The notes: generated by a model not told the origin, from the letters alone. Positions 24,954-33,019 are shown, counted from the first letter of the stretch. The stretch is 64,000 bases of DNA from Ginsengibacter hankyongi (GCF_008710285.1 NZ_VYQF01000003.1:248001-312000), one strand, 5' to 3'. Numbers and translations: made by a program.

Positions 24954-25791
24954 TTTCGGTTAACTGCACGGGTAATTTTCTTTTATGGATTTTGCCAAAG
25001 GGTAATTTCAACAAAGAAAGATATTTGGAATTTGCCTGCTGGTCCATGTAAGTGTCCACGCCAAACACAATGTCTTTATAGGGCACCCGGTTAAAAGTAC
25101 CGAAAAGCCGGTCCCAGATACTTAGCACATCTCCATAGTTACTGTCAGTATTCGGGCGTTGATAATGATGGTGAACCTGGTGAAGGTTAGGAGTTATAAA
25201 TACCAATCCTATTATGGAATCTAATTTTTCAGGCAACCTGTAATTCATATGTGCCAAAAGGTTTGAAAAAATCTGGATGAGTTGCCGCAGGAATACTGTC
25301 CAGAACAGAGCACCGCTAAAAAATATCCATATTATGGTAAAAAGATTACGAATGAGGTTTTCGCACGGGTGCTCCCGTAATGTGGTAGAGACGTCCACTA
25401 TGTGATCGCAGTGATGAACAGCATGAAACATCCAAAGCCTGTCAACCTTATGCATGATTACATGATATATATATTCGCCCAAATCAAGAAATACAAAGGA
25501 CATTAGAAACAAAATAACCGGATGTTGCACATAAGGCAAATGGTGTAATATTCCAAAATTGTGCATTGTTGTCCATCGAATAGCTTTTACAAAGAAATAA
25601 CCTGTTACAAATTGAGGTATTAATCCCGTTAAAATAAATTGGGCATTTAGAAAAGCGTGTTTCAGTTTAGTATAATTTACAGCAAGGCCGGCCATGCGCT
25701 CAATGTTCCAGCATACTAATAATGCCAGGGAAAAAGTCAACGCTTCTGTTTCGTCCGAACTGTGAGAGAGAAAAGTAATCAGGTGATGCAT
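24940..25791 (-). CDS. Fatty acid hydroxylase / sterol desaturase family protein
   Basis: 283 aa integral membrane enzyme with about four hydrophobic segments. Three histidine clusters bind the di-iron centre of this superfamily: HKVDRLWMFHAVHH (about residues 129-142, HX3H and HXXHH type), HCDHIVD, and HQVHHHY (about 222-228). The family hydroxylates fatty acids, sterols, carotenoids or alkylglycerol-type lipids with O2. In this block it lies with a LysE-type exporter and a DUF2147 protein, so a role in envelope lipids is plausible but only an inference. Confidence 0.82.
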   Translation of the reverse strand: MHHLITFLSHSSDETEALTFSLALLVCWNIERMAGLAVNYTKLKHAFLNAQFILTGLIPQFVTGYFFVKAIRWTTMHNFGILHHLPYVQHPVILFLMSFVFLDLGEYIYHVIMHKVDRLWMFHAVHHCDHIVDVSTTLREHPCENLIRNLFTIIWIFFSGALFWTVFLRQLIQIFSNLLAHMNYRLPEKLDSIIGLVFITPNLHQVHHHYQRPNTDSNYGDVLSIWDRLFGTFNRVPYKDIVFGVDTYMDQQANSKYLSLLKLPFGKIHKRKLPVQLTENEIN

Positions 25792-25822
25792 TATGCTAAT
25801 AATAAGATTTTAAAGATCGGTA

Positions 25823-26266
25823 TTATGGTCTTCTAAATGTTTCGGTCTGAGATAAAAATTTAAAAACCCAGTAGCCTTTAACTTTTAGCAAACCATCTTT
25901 TGTAATCCATGCCTCAGAGGACCACTCCTTGCCTGAACTGGAATCGTAAATTTTGCCGTTGTCCCATTCATTTTCATCGGGGTAGTACTTTAGATTGCGT
26001 AACACATCTATCCCAATTAATTTACGGGAACGTAAACTCTTGTCCGGATTTTTTTCATCTGTTCTTACATTCATGGGCTTACTTTTATCATCACTGTCAT
26101 CAAACCATAAAAGTTTTGCTTTCATGTCATTGCCTTGTTTATAAACTTCCACTTCCAGGTTTCCTTGTATGTTTATCCATTTTCCCAGAATCGCATCAGA
26201 CCTGGATTGAAAATTTAAATTTGAAAATAATACGGAACTGATGAAGAAATTTAAAATGGCATTCAT
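25823..26266 (-). CDS. DUF2147 domain protein
   Basis: 147 aa with a short hydrophobic N-terminal segment that may be a signal peptide. The domain starts DAILGKWINIQGNLEVEVY and continues with SRKLIGIDVLRNLKY, WDNGKIYDSSSGKEW and LKVKGYWVFKFLSQTETFRR, the usual order for DUF2147 proteins of the periplasm, which have a lipocalin-like beta-barrel and no known reaction. First gene of the minus-strand block, with 31 bp to the hydroxylase gene, so probably one operon (25823 back to 24300). Confidence 0.82.
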   Translation of the reverse strand: MNAILNFFISSVLFSNLNFQSRSDAILGKWINIQGNLEVEVYKQGNDMKAKLLWFDDSDDKSKPMNVRTDEKNPDKSLRSRKLIGIDVLRNLKYYPDENEWDNGKIYDSSSGKEWSSEAWITKDGLLKVKGYWVFKFLSQTETFRRP

Positions 26267-26489
26267 TAGATTTAAATAATTGAAATTATTGTTATCCCTT
26301 CAAATTATTTCAATTTAGTTTCACAATCAATTGTTATAATAAGCTGGCCTTGTTCAAACTTTAATTAAGTAAACCTTTTTTTCTTAATTGCTCTGTTTTT
26401 GATTTTTCCTTTATACAATTAAAAGTAAATGAAAGTCCCATAAAGACAACCGTTGAGACATACAGCCTATGGACAAGCAAAGACACTTT

Positions 26490-26505
26490 TTTACCAAATG
26501 ATAAA
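26490..26505 (+). promoter_or_regulatory. Operator in front of the Crp/Fnr gene
   Basis: TTTACCAAATGATAAA, an interrupted palindrome (TTTACCA / TGATAAA) almost identical to 27104-27119. It is centred 35.5 bases before the last base of a -7-like TAACTTTG (26526-26533), near the position of class II activation by Crp/Fnr proteins. Confidence 0.6.
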
Positions 26506-26538
26506 TAATCCAAAACAACTGTTACTAACTTTGCAGTG

Positions 26539-27096
26539 ATGAAAGAGTTTATAGAATATATTCTGCAATATGGCAACTTGAACAAACAGCAAATTGACCT
26601 GATTACAAGCAAAGCAAAAGAAATAGAACTTGACAAAGATGACTATTTTGCAGAAGTAGGAAAAGTTTTGAAACAAGTGGGGTTTATTATTGAGGGTATT
26701 CTTCGTATTTGTTATTACAATAACAAGGGCGAAGAAATTACTAAAATTTTCATTGAAGAAAAGCATTTACTTTTTAACTTAAAAAACGTGCCTTCTACAG
26801 AATATATCCAGGCGGCAACAAATTGTAAACTACTTGTGTTTTCAAATCAGGATTGGAAAGAAATTTCCGATACTATAATTGATTGGGAAAGTATCATTCA
26901 AAAGATTACCAATAAATCACTTGCCCAAAAACTTGAAAGAGTAAGTCCATTAGTATCACAAGACGCAACTACACGCTATTTGGAATTTATGGAAAAATAC
27001 CCAACACTTGTCAATCGCATTCCTTTATCATACATTGCTTCATATTTAGGAATTACACAACAATCACTAAGTAGAATAAGAAAAAACATTCGCTAA
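26539..27096 (+). CDS. Crp/Fnr family transcription regulator
   Basis: 185 aa from the ATG at 26539 (a GTG lies one codon earlier). Residues ~15-115 are a cyclic-nucleotide-binding-type beta-roll (LQYGNLNKQQIDLI ... EEITKIFIEEKHLLFN). Residues ~140-183 are a short helix-turn-helix, SYIASYLGITQQSLSRIRKNI. There are no clustered cysteines, so it is not an Fnr-type iron-sulfur sensor. It probably controls itself and the following SDR gene, because the same operator precedes both. Confidence 0.85.
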   Translation: MKEFIEYILQYGNLNKQQIDLITSKAKEIELDKDDYFAEVGKVLKQVGFIIEGILRICYYNNKGEEITKIFIEEKHLLFNLKNVPSTEYIQAATNCKLLVFSNQDWKEISDTIIDWESIIQKITNKSLAQKLERVSPLVSQDATTRYLEFMEKYPTLVNRIPLSYIASYLGITQQSLSRIRKNIR

Positions 27097-27103
27097 GTTA
27101 CTT

Positions 27104-27119
27104 TTTACCAAATGGTAAA
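27104..27119 (+). promoter_or_regulatory. Operator in front of the SDR gene
   Basis: TTTACCAAATGGTAAA, a palindrome with 7-bp arms and a 2-nt centre. It repeats the operator at 26490-26505 with one difference and lies 36.5 bases before the end of a -7-like GCATTTTTG (27140-27148). Confidence 0.65.
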
Positions 27120-27173
27120 TGAGTTCATTTTTTAGTGGTGCATTTTTGCATCATCAATTTTAAAAAATAAAAA

Positions 27174-27974
27174 ATGAACAAAACAATTTTCATTACAGGT
27201 GCTTCATCAGGATTAGGAAAAGCAACCGCTAAATTATTTGCCTCAAAAGGTTGGACTGTAATTGCTGCGATGCGACAACCCGAAAAAGAAACAGAACTTA
27301 CACAGTTGCTAAACATTCATCTCCTGAAGTTGGATATCAGCAATACAAAACAAATTGCTGAAGTAGCTTCTGAAGCAGAAAAAATAAGCCCGATAGACGT
27401 ATTATTTAATAACGCAGCTTATGGACTTATGGGTGCTTTTGAAGGAACTACTGACGAGCAATTAGAACAACAAATTAACACCAATTTTTTGGGGACAATT
27501 CTTGTTACAAAGTCGATTCTTCCTTATTTCAGAGCACGAAAAAGCGGAACAATTATTACTGTAACATCTTCCACAGCAAACATTCCTTATCCGTTTGTTG
27601 CCGTTTATGCAGCAACAAAATCAGCGTTAGAAACGTGGACAGAGGGAATGAGTTATGAATTAAACGGATTTGGTGTAAGTATCAAAACAATAGTGCCGGC
27701 TTATATGCAAACCAACTTTGGCAGCAATGCACAAATGGTTTTTCATCAGGGTTATCAGGAAGTTTTTAATAAATACATAATGACGATGAGAGCAGATGCA
27801 AACACCAAACGTGATACACCCGAAAGTATTGCAAATGTTGTTTACGAAGCAGCAACAGACAATAAGAAACAATTACACTATACCGCTGGTAATCTTGCTA
27901 CAACAGAATACGAGTGGTTAAGAAAAGACGGAATTGAAGTAGTAATTGACACGATGAATAAACGTTTTTTTTGA
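27174..27974 (+). CDS. Short-chain dehydrogenase/reductase (SDR)
   Basis: 266 aa, classical SDR. NAD(P)-binding motif TGASSGLGKATAKLF (residues 8-22), NNAAYG (about 80-85), the catalytic serine in TVTSSTANIPY (about 131-141) and the YAATKSAL motif with the catalytic Tyr and Lys (about 146-153). It oxidises or reduces an unknown alcohol or carbonyl compound. It follows the Crp/Fnr gene by 77 bp in the same direction, with its own operator, which suggests that regulator controls it. A partial attC-like repeat follows. Confidence 0.88.
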   Translation: MNKTIFITGASSGLGKATAKLFASKGWTVIAAMRQPEKETELTQLLNIHLLKLDISNTKQIAEVASEAEKISPIDVLFNNAAYGLMGAFEGTTDEQLEQQINTNFLGTILVTKSILPYFRARKSGTIITVTSSTANIPYPFVAVYAATKSALETWTEGMSYELNGFGVSIKTIVPAYMQTNFGSNAQMVFHQGYQEVFNKYIMTMRADANTKRDTPESIANVVYEAATDNKKQLHYTAGNLATTEYEWLRKDGIEVVIDTMNKRFF

Positions 27975-28004
27975 GTAAGAAATTGCTGACAGATAAAAAC
28001 CCGA

Positions 28005-28142
28005 GCTGCCACCATCGTTTGGCGTTAAGCCGGCTGACGAAGAGAGTACAATCTTGAATAAATACCTAAACGAACGAACGCACATCGAACCAAAGACAGT
28101 CTTCAGTTTGGGCTTGACCAGCATCAGGCCTTGACGTTAGCC
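28005..28142. repeat. attC-like remnant after the SDR gene
   Basis: Right end GGCCTTGACGTTAGCC (right core GTTAGCC at 28136-28142) fits the family ending (CCCTAACGTTAGC). Inside, GCCGGCTGACGAA matches site 11. The left core is not clear, so only about half the site can be argued. Confidence 0.45.
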
Positions 28143-28215
28143 TTCATTAAAGAGCGAATCTAAACTGGCCGACATAGCTTCTATTTATTGACTTATCAAA
28201 ATAAGAGCAAAAAAA

Positions 28216-28247
28216 TTTGCGCAAGTAAAACCTTGCGCATATATTTG
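28216..28247 (+). promoter_or_regulatory. Promoter with embedded ArsR-type operator
   Basis: TTTG (28216-28219), 20 nt, TATATTTG (28240-28247): an exact match to the Bacteroidota promoter. The perfect inverted repeat TGCGCAAG / CTTGCGCA (28218-28225, 28232-28239) fills the space between the two elements, the place for a repressor. The ArsR gene starts 21 bp downstream. Confidence 0.75.
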
Positions 28248-28267
28248 CAATAAATTACTTGCACATT

Positions 28268-28594
28268 ATGACACAATCAAGAGACATCTTCCAGGCAATA
28301 GCAGACCCAACCCGCAGGCAAATTATAGGCATGCTGGCCCGGAAATCACTGAATGTAAATACTATTGCCAAAGAGTTTGACATGACGAGGCAAGCGGTTT
28401 CATTGCATGTTCAATTCCTTAACGATTGTGGCCTTGTTATAATCAGGCAACAAGGCCGGGAAAGATATTGCGAAGCGAAGCTCGAAAGATTAAATGAAGT
28501 AGCAGACTGGGTAGACCAATACCGGAAATTCTGGGACAATAAGCTTGACTCATTGGAAAGTTACCTGGCTAAAATTCAAAAAAAGAAAAAATAG
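28268..28594 (+). CDS. ArsR family transcription repressor
   Basis: 108 aa from the ATG at 28268; a TTG three codons earlier is less likely. Winged helix-turn-helix: FQAIADPTRRQIIGML (about residues 8-23), the recognition helix TRQAVSLHVQFLNDCGLV (about 43-60) and the wing RQQGRERYCEAK. No metal-binding CVC motif, so it is of the non-metal type that often pairs with an SRPBCC gene. It is followed by that gene after 4 bp, and its promoter carries a palindrome that fits autorepression. Confidence 0.87.
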   Translation: MTQSRDIFQAIADPTRRQIIGMLARKSLNVNTIAKEFDMTRQAVSLHVQFLNDCGLVIIRQQGRERYCEAKLERLNEVADWVDQYRKFWDNKLDSLESYLAKIQKKKK

Positions 28595-28598
28595 GCAA

Positions 28599-29081
28599 AT
28601 GGAAAATTACAATACATTCAAACAGGAAGAGAACATTCTTATACATACAAGAATTCTTGATGCGCCCAGGGATTTGGTTTGGGAAGTATGGACCAACCCG
28701 GCACATATAAAAGAATGGTGGGGGCCAAACGGTTTTTCGCTAACTACTAAGTCAATGACGGTGGAACCAGGCAACACGTGGGATTTTATTATGCACGGTA
28801 TGGGACGCGATTGGGATAATAAAATTGAGTATGTAGAAGTAAAAAAGCCTTCTCTTTTATCTTATAAACACTCTGGTGAAAGGAGTGATGATTACAATTT
28901 TACAGTTACAGTTTTATTTGAAGAGGTTGAAGGAAAAACATTATTGACCATGAAGTCGGTCTTTAAGTCAAAAGCAATTATTGAAGAATTAAATAGAAAG
29001 GTAAATGCCATTGAAGGCGGCAAGCAAACTTTAAACCGGCTTGAAAACTATCTTAATTTATTAGTGAGTAATAAACCTTAA
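28599..29081 (+). CDS. SRPBCC (AHSA1-like) domain protein
   Basis: 160 aa from the ATG at 28599, 4 bp after the ArsR stop; a longer reading overlapping ArsR is unlikely. The START/Bet v1-like fold shows IHTRILDAPRDLVWEVWTNP (about residues 14-33), EWWGPNGF (about 39-46), DFIMHGMGRDW and the long C-terminal helix (GGKQTLNRLENYL). These proteins bind hydrophobic ligands or assist Hsp90-like proteins. ArsR-SRPBCC pairs are common and usually regulated together; the ligand is unknown. Confidence 0.87.
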   Translation: MENYNTFKQEENILIHTRILDAPRDLVWEVWTNPAHIKEWWGPNGFSLTTKSMTVEPGNTWDFIMHGMGRDWDNKIEYVEVKKPSLLSYKHSGERSDDYNFTVTVLFEEVEGKTLLTMKSVFKSKAIIEELNRKVNAIEGGKQTLNRLENYLNLLVSNKP

Positions 29082-29104
29082 ACAATAATAAAAAACAGAA
29101 CCAT

Positions 29105-29677
29105 ATGAGAAAGATAATTTCGTTTATGCATATATCACTTGACGGCTTTGTAGCAGGGCCAAACGGAGAAATGAACTGGATTAAAGTAGATGAAGAAATT
29201 TTTGATTATGTCGGTAAGCGGATAAGCGAAGGGGACACGGCATTATATGGGCGGGTAACTTACCAGATGATGGAAAATTACTGGCCTACAGCAGCAGACC
29301 AGCCGGGAGCGAGCAGGCACGACATTGAACATTCAAAATGGTATAACAAAGTTCACAAAGTTGTTTTATCAAAAACATTGAAAGAAGCGGGTTTGACTAA
29401 TACAACCATTATCCGCGATAACCTTCCGGACAGGATAAATGAAATAAAACAACAGGCAGGTGGAGATATCTTGCTGTTTGGTAGCCCGTCAGCAACGCAT
29501 TCACTTATTCAACTGAACTTAATTGATGGTTACTGGCTATTTGTTAATCCAATTATTCTTGGACATGGCATTCCATTGTTTGTAGATATCAAAGATAAAA
29601 TAAAACTAAACCTATTGGGTACCCGACCATTTACATGCGGCGTAACTGAACTGAATTACACAGTGGACAAACAATAA
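29105..29677 (+). CDS. Dihydrofolate reductase-fold (RibD C-domain) protein
   Basis: 190 aa. Opening MRKIISFMHISLDGFVAGP, then ALYGRVTYQMMENYW (about residues 45-59), DILLFGSPSATHSL (about 120-133) and PIILGHGIPLFVD (about 150-162). Third member of the DHFR-like group in this window (with 14806 and 17544). It follows the SRPBCC gene by 23 bp, so ArsR, SRPBCC and this reductase probably form one transcript, perhaps one multi-gene cassette between the repeats at 28.1 and 30.4 kb. Confidence 0.87.
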   Translation: MRKIISFMHISLDGFVAGPNGEMNWIKVDEEIFDYVGKRISEGDTALYGRVTYQMMENYWPTAADQPGASRHDIEHSKWYNKVHKVVLSKTLKEAGLTNTTIIRDNLPDRINEIKQQAGGDILLFGSPSATHSLIQLNLIDGYWLFVNPIILGHGIPLFVDIKDKIKLNLLGTRPFTCGVTELNYTVDKQ

Positions 29678-29801
29678 CAACAAACCGCAAACAAAGGCAA
29701 CGGTCATCGGCTGCCTTCGCCAATGCTTCAATGTTAATGATAATAAATTTCAATTTGAAATTTTAAGGCAACGAAAAGCTTCATTAAACCACAGTTAATA
29801 G

Positions 29802-30326
29802 ATGAAAAAAAGAGTCATCTTTACATTGATATTAGTTGGTCTTTTTGGAGTGGCCCAAGCCCAGAAAGGCGACAAAAGTATTGAAGCAGGCCCGCTGATT
29901 TCTTTTCCGATTGGAAGTGACGGATTTCCGAGTATTCTGAAAACAGGTGGCGGCTTAGAGGCAATTGGCCAGTACAATTTTTCCAACAGAAGTGCGCTGC
30001 TTTTAAAGATCGCTTTAACTTCCTGGGGCTATAAAGAGAGAACGATTGGCTACGGCCCTCGAAGACTCACTTTTCTTTCACTTCAAGGTGGCTACAAATA
30101 CCAGTTTGGCACTTCCGGATTTTTTATTAATGGACTGGCTGGAACGGATATTGACTTAGGAGATCGTTTTTCAACTATTTCTTTCACGCTGGGAGCTGGC
30201 AAGCGCTTCACGGTGAAAGATGATCGCTTTATTGATGTTGGAGTTGATTTGGCTGGAGGGGATGCAGAAGGAAGAGTGAACTTTAAAGTAATTTTCAGCC
30301 TTATACAATGGCTTAAAGGAAAATAA
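29802..30326 (+). CDS. Outer-membrane beta-barrel-like protein
   Basis: 174 aa. Signal peptide residues 1-21 (FGVAQA-Q), then amphipathic strands with alternating glycines and aromatics (SIEAGPLISFPIGS, GGGLEAIGQYNFSN, LTFLSLQGGYKYQF, FTLGAGKRFTVKD), typical of small Bacteroidota porin-family barrels of about eight strands. No known substrate. The C-terminus ends FSLIQWLKGK, without the usual terminal aromatic. It lies between attC-like elements and could be a cassette gene. Confidence 0.7.
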   Translation: MKKRVIFTLILVGLFGVAQAQKGDKSIEAGPLISFPIGSDGFPSILKTGGGLEAIGQYNFSNRSALLLKIALTSWGYKERTIGYGPRRLTFLSLQGGYKYQFGTSGFFINGLAGTDIDLGDRFSTISFTLGAGKRFTVKDDRFIDVGVDLAGGDAEGRVNFKVIFSLIQWLKGK

Positions 30327-30339
30327 TAAACTGTAAAAA

Positions 30340-30594
30340 CAAATACCAAAATGCCAGGCTCAACGCGTATGTCCGGAAACCATTCAGTTATGAAAATAAG
30401 CTCTTCATGCCGGATGAAGAGCAAATCCTCATCATTTATAACGCCACCAGCAGCAACCCATGCCGACTTCCAATTTTAAGGATTTGTACTTAACTTCATT
30501 AATAGTTTTTTAACCTGCCTGCAGGCAGGTTAGGCCAACGTTCCGGGCTAAAAGATATTGATTTCCGGCATAGCATCAGGACCTAACGTTGGCT
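30340..30594. repeat. attC-like element after the beta-barrel gene
   Basis: Right part ATTTCCGGCATAGCATCAGG and CCTAACGTTGGC (right core GTTGGCT, 30588-30594) match the main family, as do GCAAATCCTCATC and CAGCAGCAACCC inside. The left core is degenerate. A 22-bp perfect palindrome (30511-30532) interrupts it. Confidence 0.6.
30511..30532. repeat. 22-bp perfect palindrome inside an attC-like element
   Basis: The 22 bases are fully self-complementary, with core CCTGCCTGCAGGCAGG. They stand where the other members read CAATTGGGCTAACG, so the palindrome appears to be an insertion or replacement. Confidence 0.8.
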
Positions 30595-30636
30595 TCTATA
30601 CAGCCCACATTTTGATAAGAATGATTTGTACTAATA

Positions 30637-31083
30637 ATGATTTACAGAGAAGCAAAAATTGAAGATATTAAACAGATTCAAATTGTTAGAAATTCGGTCT
30701 ATGAAAATACTTTATCGAATCCAAATTTAGTGACCGATAAAGATTGTGAAATCTTTTTGACTGTTAGAGGAAAGGGTTGGGTTTGCGAAATTGATAGCCA
30801 AATAGTTGGGTTTGCAATTGCAGACTTGAAGGGCAATAATATTTGGGCATTATTCTTACAGCCTGAATTTGAAAAGAAAGGAATTGGGCAACAACTTCAT
30901 AAATTAATGCTTGATTGGTATTTTACGCAGACCAAAGAAAAAGTTTGGCTGGGAACAGCATTTAATACAAGAGCTGAAAAGTTTTATAAAAAAGCAGGCT
31001 GGATTGAAGTTGGAACACACGGACCTAAGGAAATTAAATTTGAGATGACCTACGAGAATTGGCAGAAAAGCCGGGAAAGATAA
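30637..31083 (+). CDS. GNAT family acetyltransferase
   Basis: 148 aa. N-terminal MIYREAKIEDIKQIQIVRNSV, then VGFAIADLKGNNIWALFLQP and the acetyl-CoA loop FEKKGIGQQLHKLMLDW (about residues 91-107), and WLGTAFNTRAEKFYKKAGWIEVG (about 113-135). Transfers an acetyl group from acetyl-CoA to an unknown amine. It starts 48 bp after a junction core (GTTGGCTTC at 30588) and is followed by another attC-like repeat, so it fits the cassette pattern. Confidence 0.87.
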   Translation: MIYREAKIEDIKQIQIVRNSVYENTLSNPNLVTDKDCEIFLTVRGKGWVCEIDSQIVGFAIADLKGNNIWALFLQPEFEKKGIGQQLHKLMLDWYFTQTKEKVWLGTAFNTRAEKFYKKAGWIEVGTHGPKEIKFEMTYENWQKSRER

Positions 31084-31090
31084 ACCCCAT

Positions 31091-31308
31091 ACCAACATCG
31101 ACCGGTAAAGTGCAGCAGAAAAGCGGTTTGCTGCTTTGCCGGCCGAAACTGCAAATCCTCATCTTTTGTAACGCCATCGGCTACAGCACAGGCGGACTTT
31201 CATTATTCAGCATTTGTACTTAACTTCATCCATAGTTTTTTGTTTGGGCTAACGGTTTAGGCTAAACGATACAAATTTCCGGTACAGCTGCCCTGTGCAT
31301 AGTTAAAT
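31091..31308. repeat. attC-like element after the GNAT gene
   Basis: Left core ACCAAC (31091-31096) is one base from the GCCAAC predicted from the cassette start GTTGGC. The inside keeps GCGGTTTGCTGCTTTGCCGG, GCAAATCCTCATCTTTTGTA and GGGCTAACGGTTTAGGCT. Right arm CCGGTACAGCTGCCCTGTGC, right core GTTAAAT (31302-31308). Confidence 0.65.
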
Positions 31309-31428
31309 GGACAAATCTTCGTGACGATAATAAGGCGAAAGCATTAAGCCCGGGCCGGATCTTGTGCAATAAATCTCTTCCAGATAATTGACTACTGACC
31401 CAAGTACTTTGAACGCTCTCACGACCGG

Positions 31429-31794
31429 CTAATTTTTCATTGCATGCTTCTTAATCTTCTTTATTAACTGATCATTGTCGAAAGGCTTTGGTAAAAAGTC
31501 ATCTGCTTCGCATTCCACATGCTTGCTTTTTAAATCGTGAATTGCAGAAAACAAAATAACGGGAATATGTTTACAGGGGTTTTCGTCAGATTTTAATTCT
31601 TTACATATTTCCATTCCATCATGTCCCGATAGATTAACATCCAGCAGTATTACGTCAGGCTTAAACGATTCTACCTGTTTCAAAATATCTTTTCCTTTCA
31701 TTATTGGTTTTACTTTAAATCCATGGTGGCTTAAAATAAGGTCAACAACTTCCAGTATAGCGGCATCATCGTCAGCAACCAACACTTTCATCAT
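31429..31794 (-). CDS. Single-domain response regulator (CheY-like)
   Basis: 121 aa receiver domain only. The acidic pocket is in VADDDAAILE (Asp8-Asp10), the phosphorylated Asp in DVILLDVNLSGHDGMEIC (about residue 52), the conserved Thr/Ser in PVILFSAIHDLKS and Lys in FLPKPFDNDQLIKKI (about residue 103). No DNA-binding output domain, so it works by protein contact, possibly in a phosphorelay with a hybrid or PAS kinase. The nearest kinase is at 39558-41501, but linkage is only by distance. Confidence 0.88.
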   Translation of the reverse strand: MMKVLVADDDAAILEVVDLILSHHGFKVKPIMKGKDILKQVESFKPDVILLDVNLSGHDGMEICKELKSDENPCKHIPVILFSAIHDLKSKHVECEADDFLPKPFDNDQLIKKIKKHAMKN

Positions 31795-32195
31795 AAGTCT
31801 AGAGGTAATAGGCTTAAAAAAATATTTAAGTTTTATGAAAAATTATCCAGGGCAGTGATTTTACTATCTGCTACGGCTAATAATTCAGGCATAATAACAA
31901 CACTTGTAGCAAAAAGTTTATCGTTTTAAAAGAACTTTTAAAAATGGAAGTAAGCTGAAGAAATATTGCCCACGTTGATAAAACCTGTGTGAGCCCGAAA
32001 TAAAAGGGCAGCTAAAGATAATGAGGGTACCTTCTGTATTTCAATTGCTTACTTAACTAAATTATGCAGTAATCATTAACCTTCTCCATTCGGCATTTTT
32101 ATGCGCAACTAAATAATTTTCCATGCATAAAACTAACAACTTTTTGATGACGAATTACGAAATATAATAATGAACTATAATTACCATATCTTACA

Positions 32196-32441
32196 ATGAT
32201 GGAAAATAGTATCGAGTTGAGATTTGGTGGTGATAAATTTTTAGAAGATAAAGAAAAATTATTTTACATACGGTATATAAACAGGGTTTTACATGGTTTA
32301 AAAGAGGATATAATTTATAACAGAGGTTACCTTATAGTAACGAGTAAAATAAAAACCGAAGACAGTATTAGGTTTGTAAGTAATAACAACGAACTGAATA
32401 AACTGGTTAATCTGAAGCTTTTTAACTCCCCGCCACTTTGA
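32196..32441 (+). CDS. Small hypothetical protein
   Basis: 81 aa, charged, no signal peptide. It starts MMENSIELRFGGDKFLEDKEK, and ends KLVNLKLFNSPPL. No family recognised. The frame begins 36 bp after a fairly AT-rich stretch and stands alone. The preceding 31800-32195 region holds nothing I can identify. The following terminator points to the opposite strand. Confidence 0.45.
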   Translation: MMENSIELRFGGDKFLEDKEKLFYIRYINRVLHGLKEDIIYNRGYLIVTSKIKTEDSIRFVSNNNELNKLVNLKLFNSPPL

Positions 32442-32526
32442 TATTCCCGGTGCAAGAAAGGGTTGCTGCGAGCTATATATTTTGAAATGCGACACTACTA
32501 ACTGCAACGGTCAAACGAAATAAAAA

Positions 32527-32548
32527 AGGCTGCCGGATACGGCAGCCT
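32527..32548 (-). terminator. Terminator of the KGG protein gene
   Basis: AGGCTGCCG (32527-32535), loop GATA, CGGCAGCCT (32540-32548). Read on the minus strand it is followed by TTTTTTA, and it lies 20 bp beyond the stop of the gene at 32569-32754. Confidence 0.85.
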
Positions 32549-32568
32549 CCTACAAACAATAAGGGCTA

Positions 32569-32754
32569 TTAACGTCCTCCTTCCCGTGAATCGCTTTTTC
32601 TTCCGGAGGATTCACTATCACTACGAGTTTCATGCGAAGCTTTGCCGCCCTTGTTGGTCATCTCCCGCTGCTTGTCAGAGTCCATTGACCCATTGTACTT
32701 GTCAGAAGATCTGTTTCCTTTGTTTCCGCTTTTTCCTTCTTTTGTGTTTTGCAT
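32569..32754 (-). CDS. KGG-motif stress-type protein
   Basis: 61 aa from the ATG at 32754; a much longer upstream reading to 32949 has no family support. Very hydrophilic and rich in Gly, Ser, Lys and Asp. It carries the KGG-type motif (DSDKQREMTNKGGKASHE, about residues 26-43) found in small stress-induced proteins related to GsiB and con-10. These are disordered proteins expressed under desiccation, heat or starvation; mode of action unknown. A strong terminator follows. Confidence 0.75.
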   Translation of the reverse strand: MQNTKEGKSGNKGNRSSDKYNGSMDSDKQREMTNKGGKASHETRSDSESSGRKSDSREGGR

Positions 32755-33019
32755 AGTTAACTTTTTTAGGTTAAACAATTTATTAAAATGGAAAGAAAGG
32801 AGTGTGCCAGTCCCCGACTGCTTATTATTAGCACTGGTTTGTGGAATTTTAGTTTCGATATAATTGATTTGACGGATCATGTGGAAAAAATTCTTCATTT
32901 CAACAGTAAGGTTCAGGTAAAGTGATGTTACGAAAGGGCTTATCTCCATTCAATTCCTTCGATTTTCTTTAAAGTGTTTGTTGGCATAGATTTTATTGTA
33001 TGATAGCAAACCACAAAGT

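Noticed and set aside
32755-32949. Longer N-terminus for the KGG protein
   Set aside because: The extra 65 residues have no resemblance to the family, while the ATG at 32754 begins the typical hydrophilic sequence.
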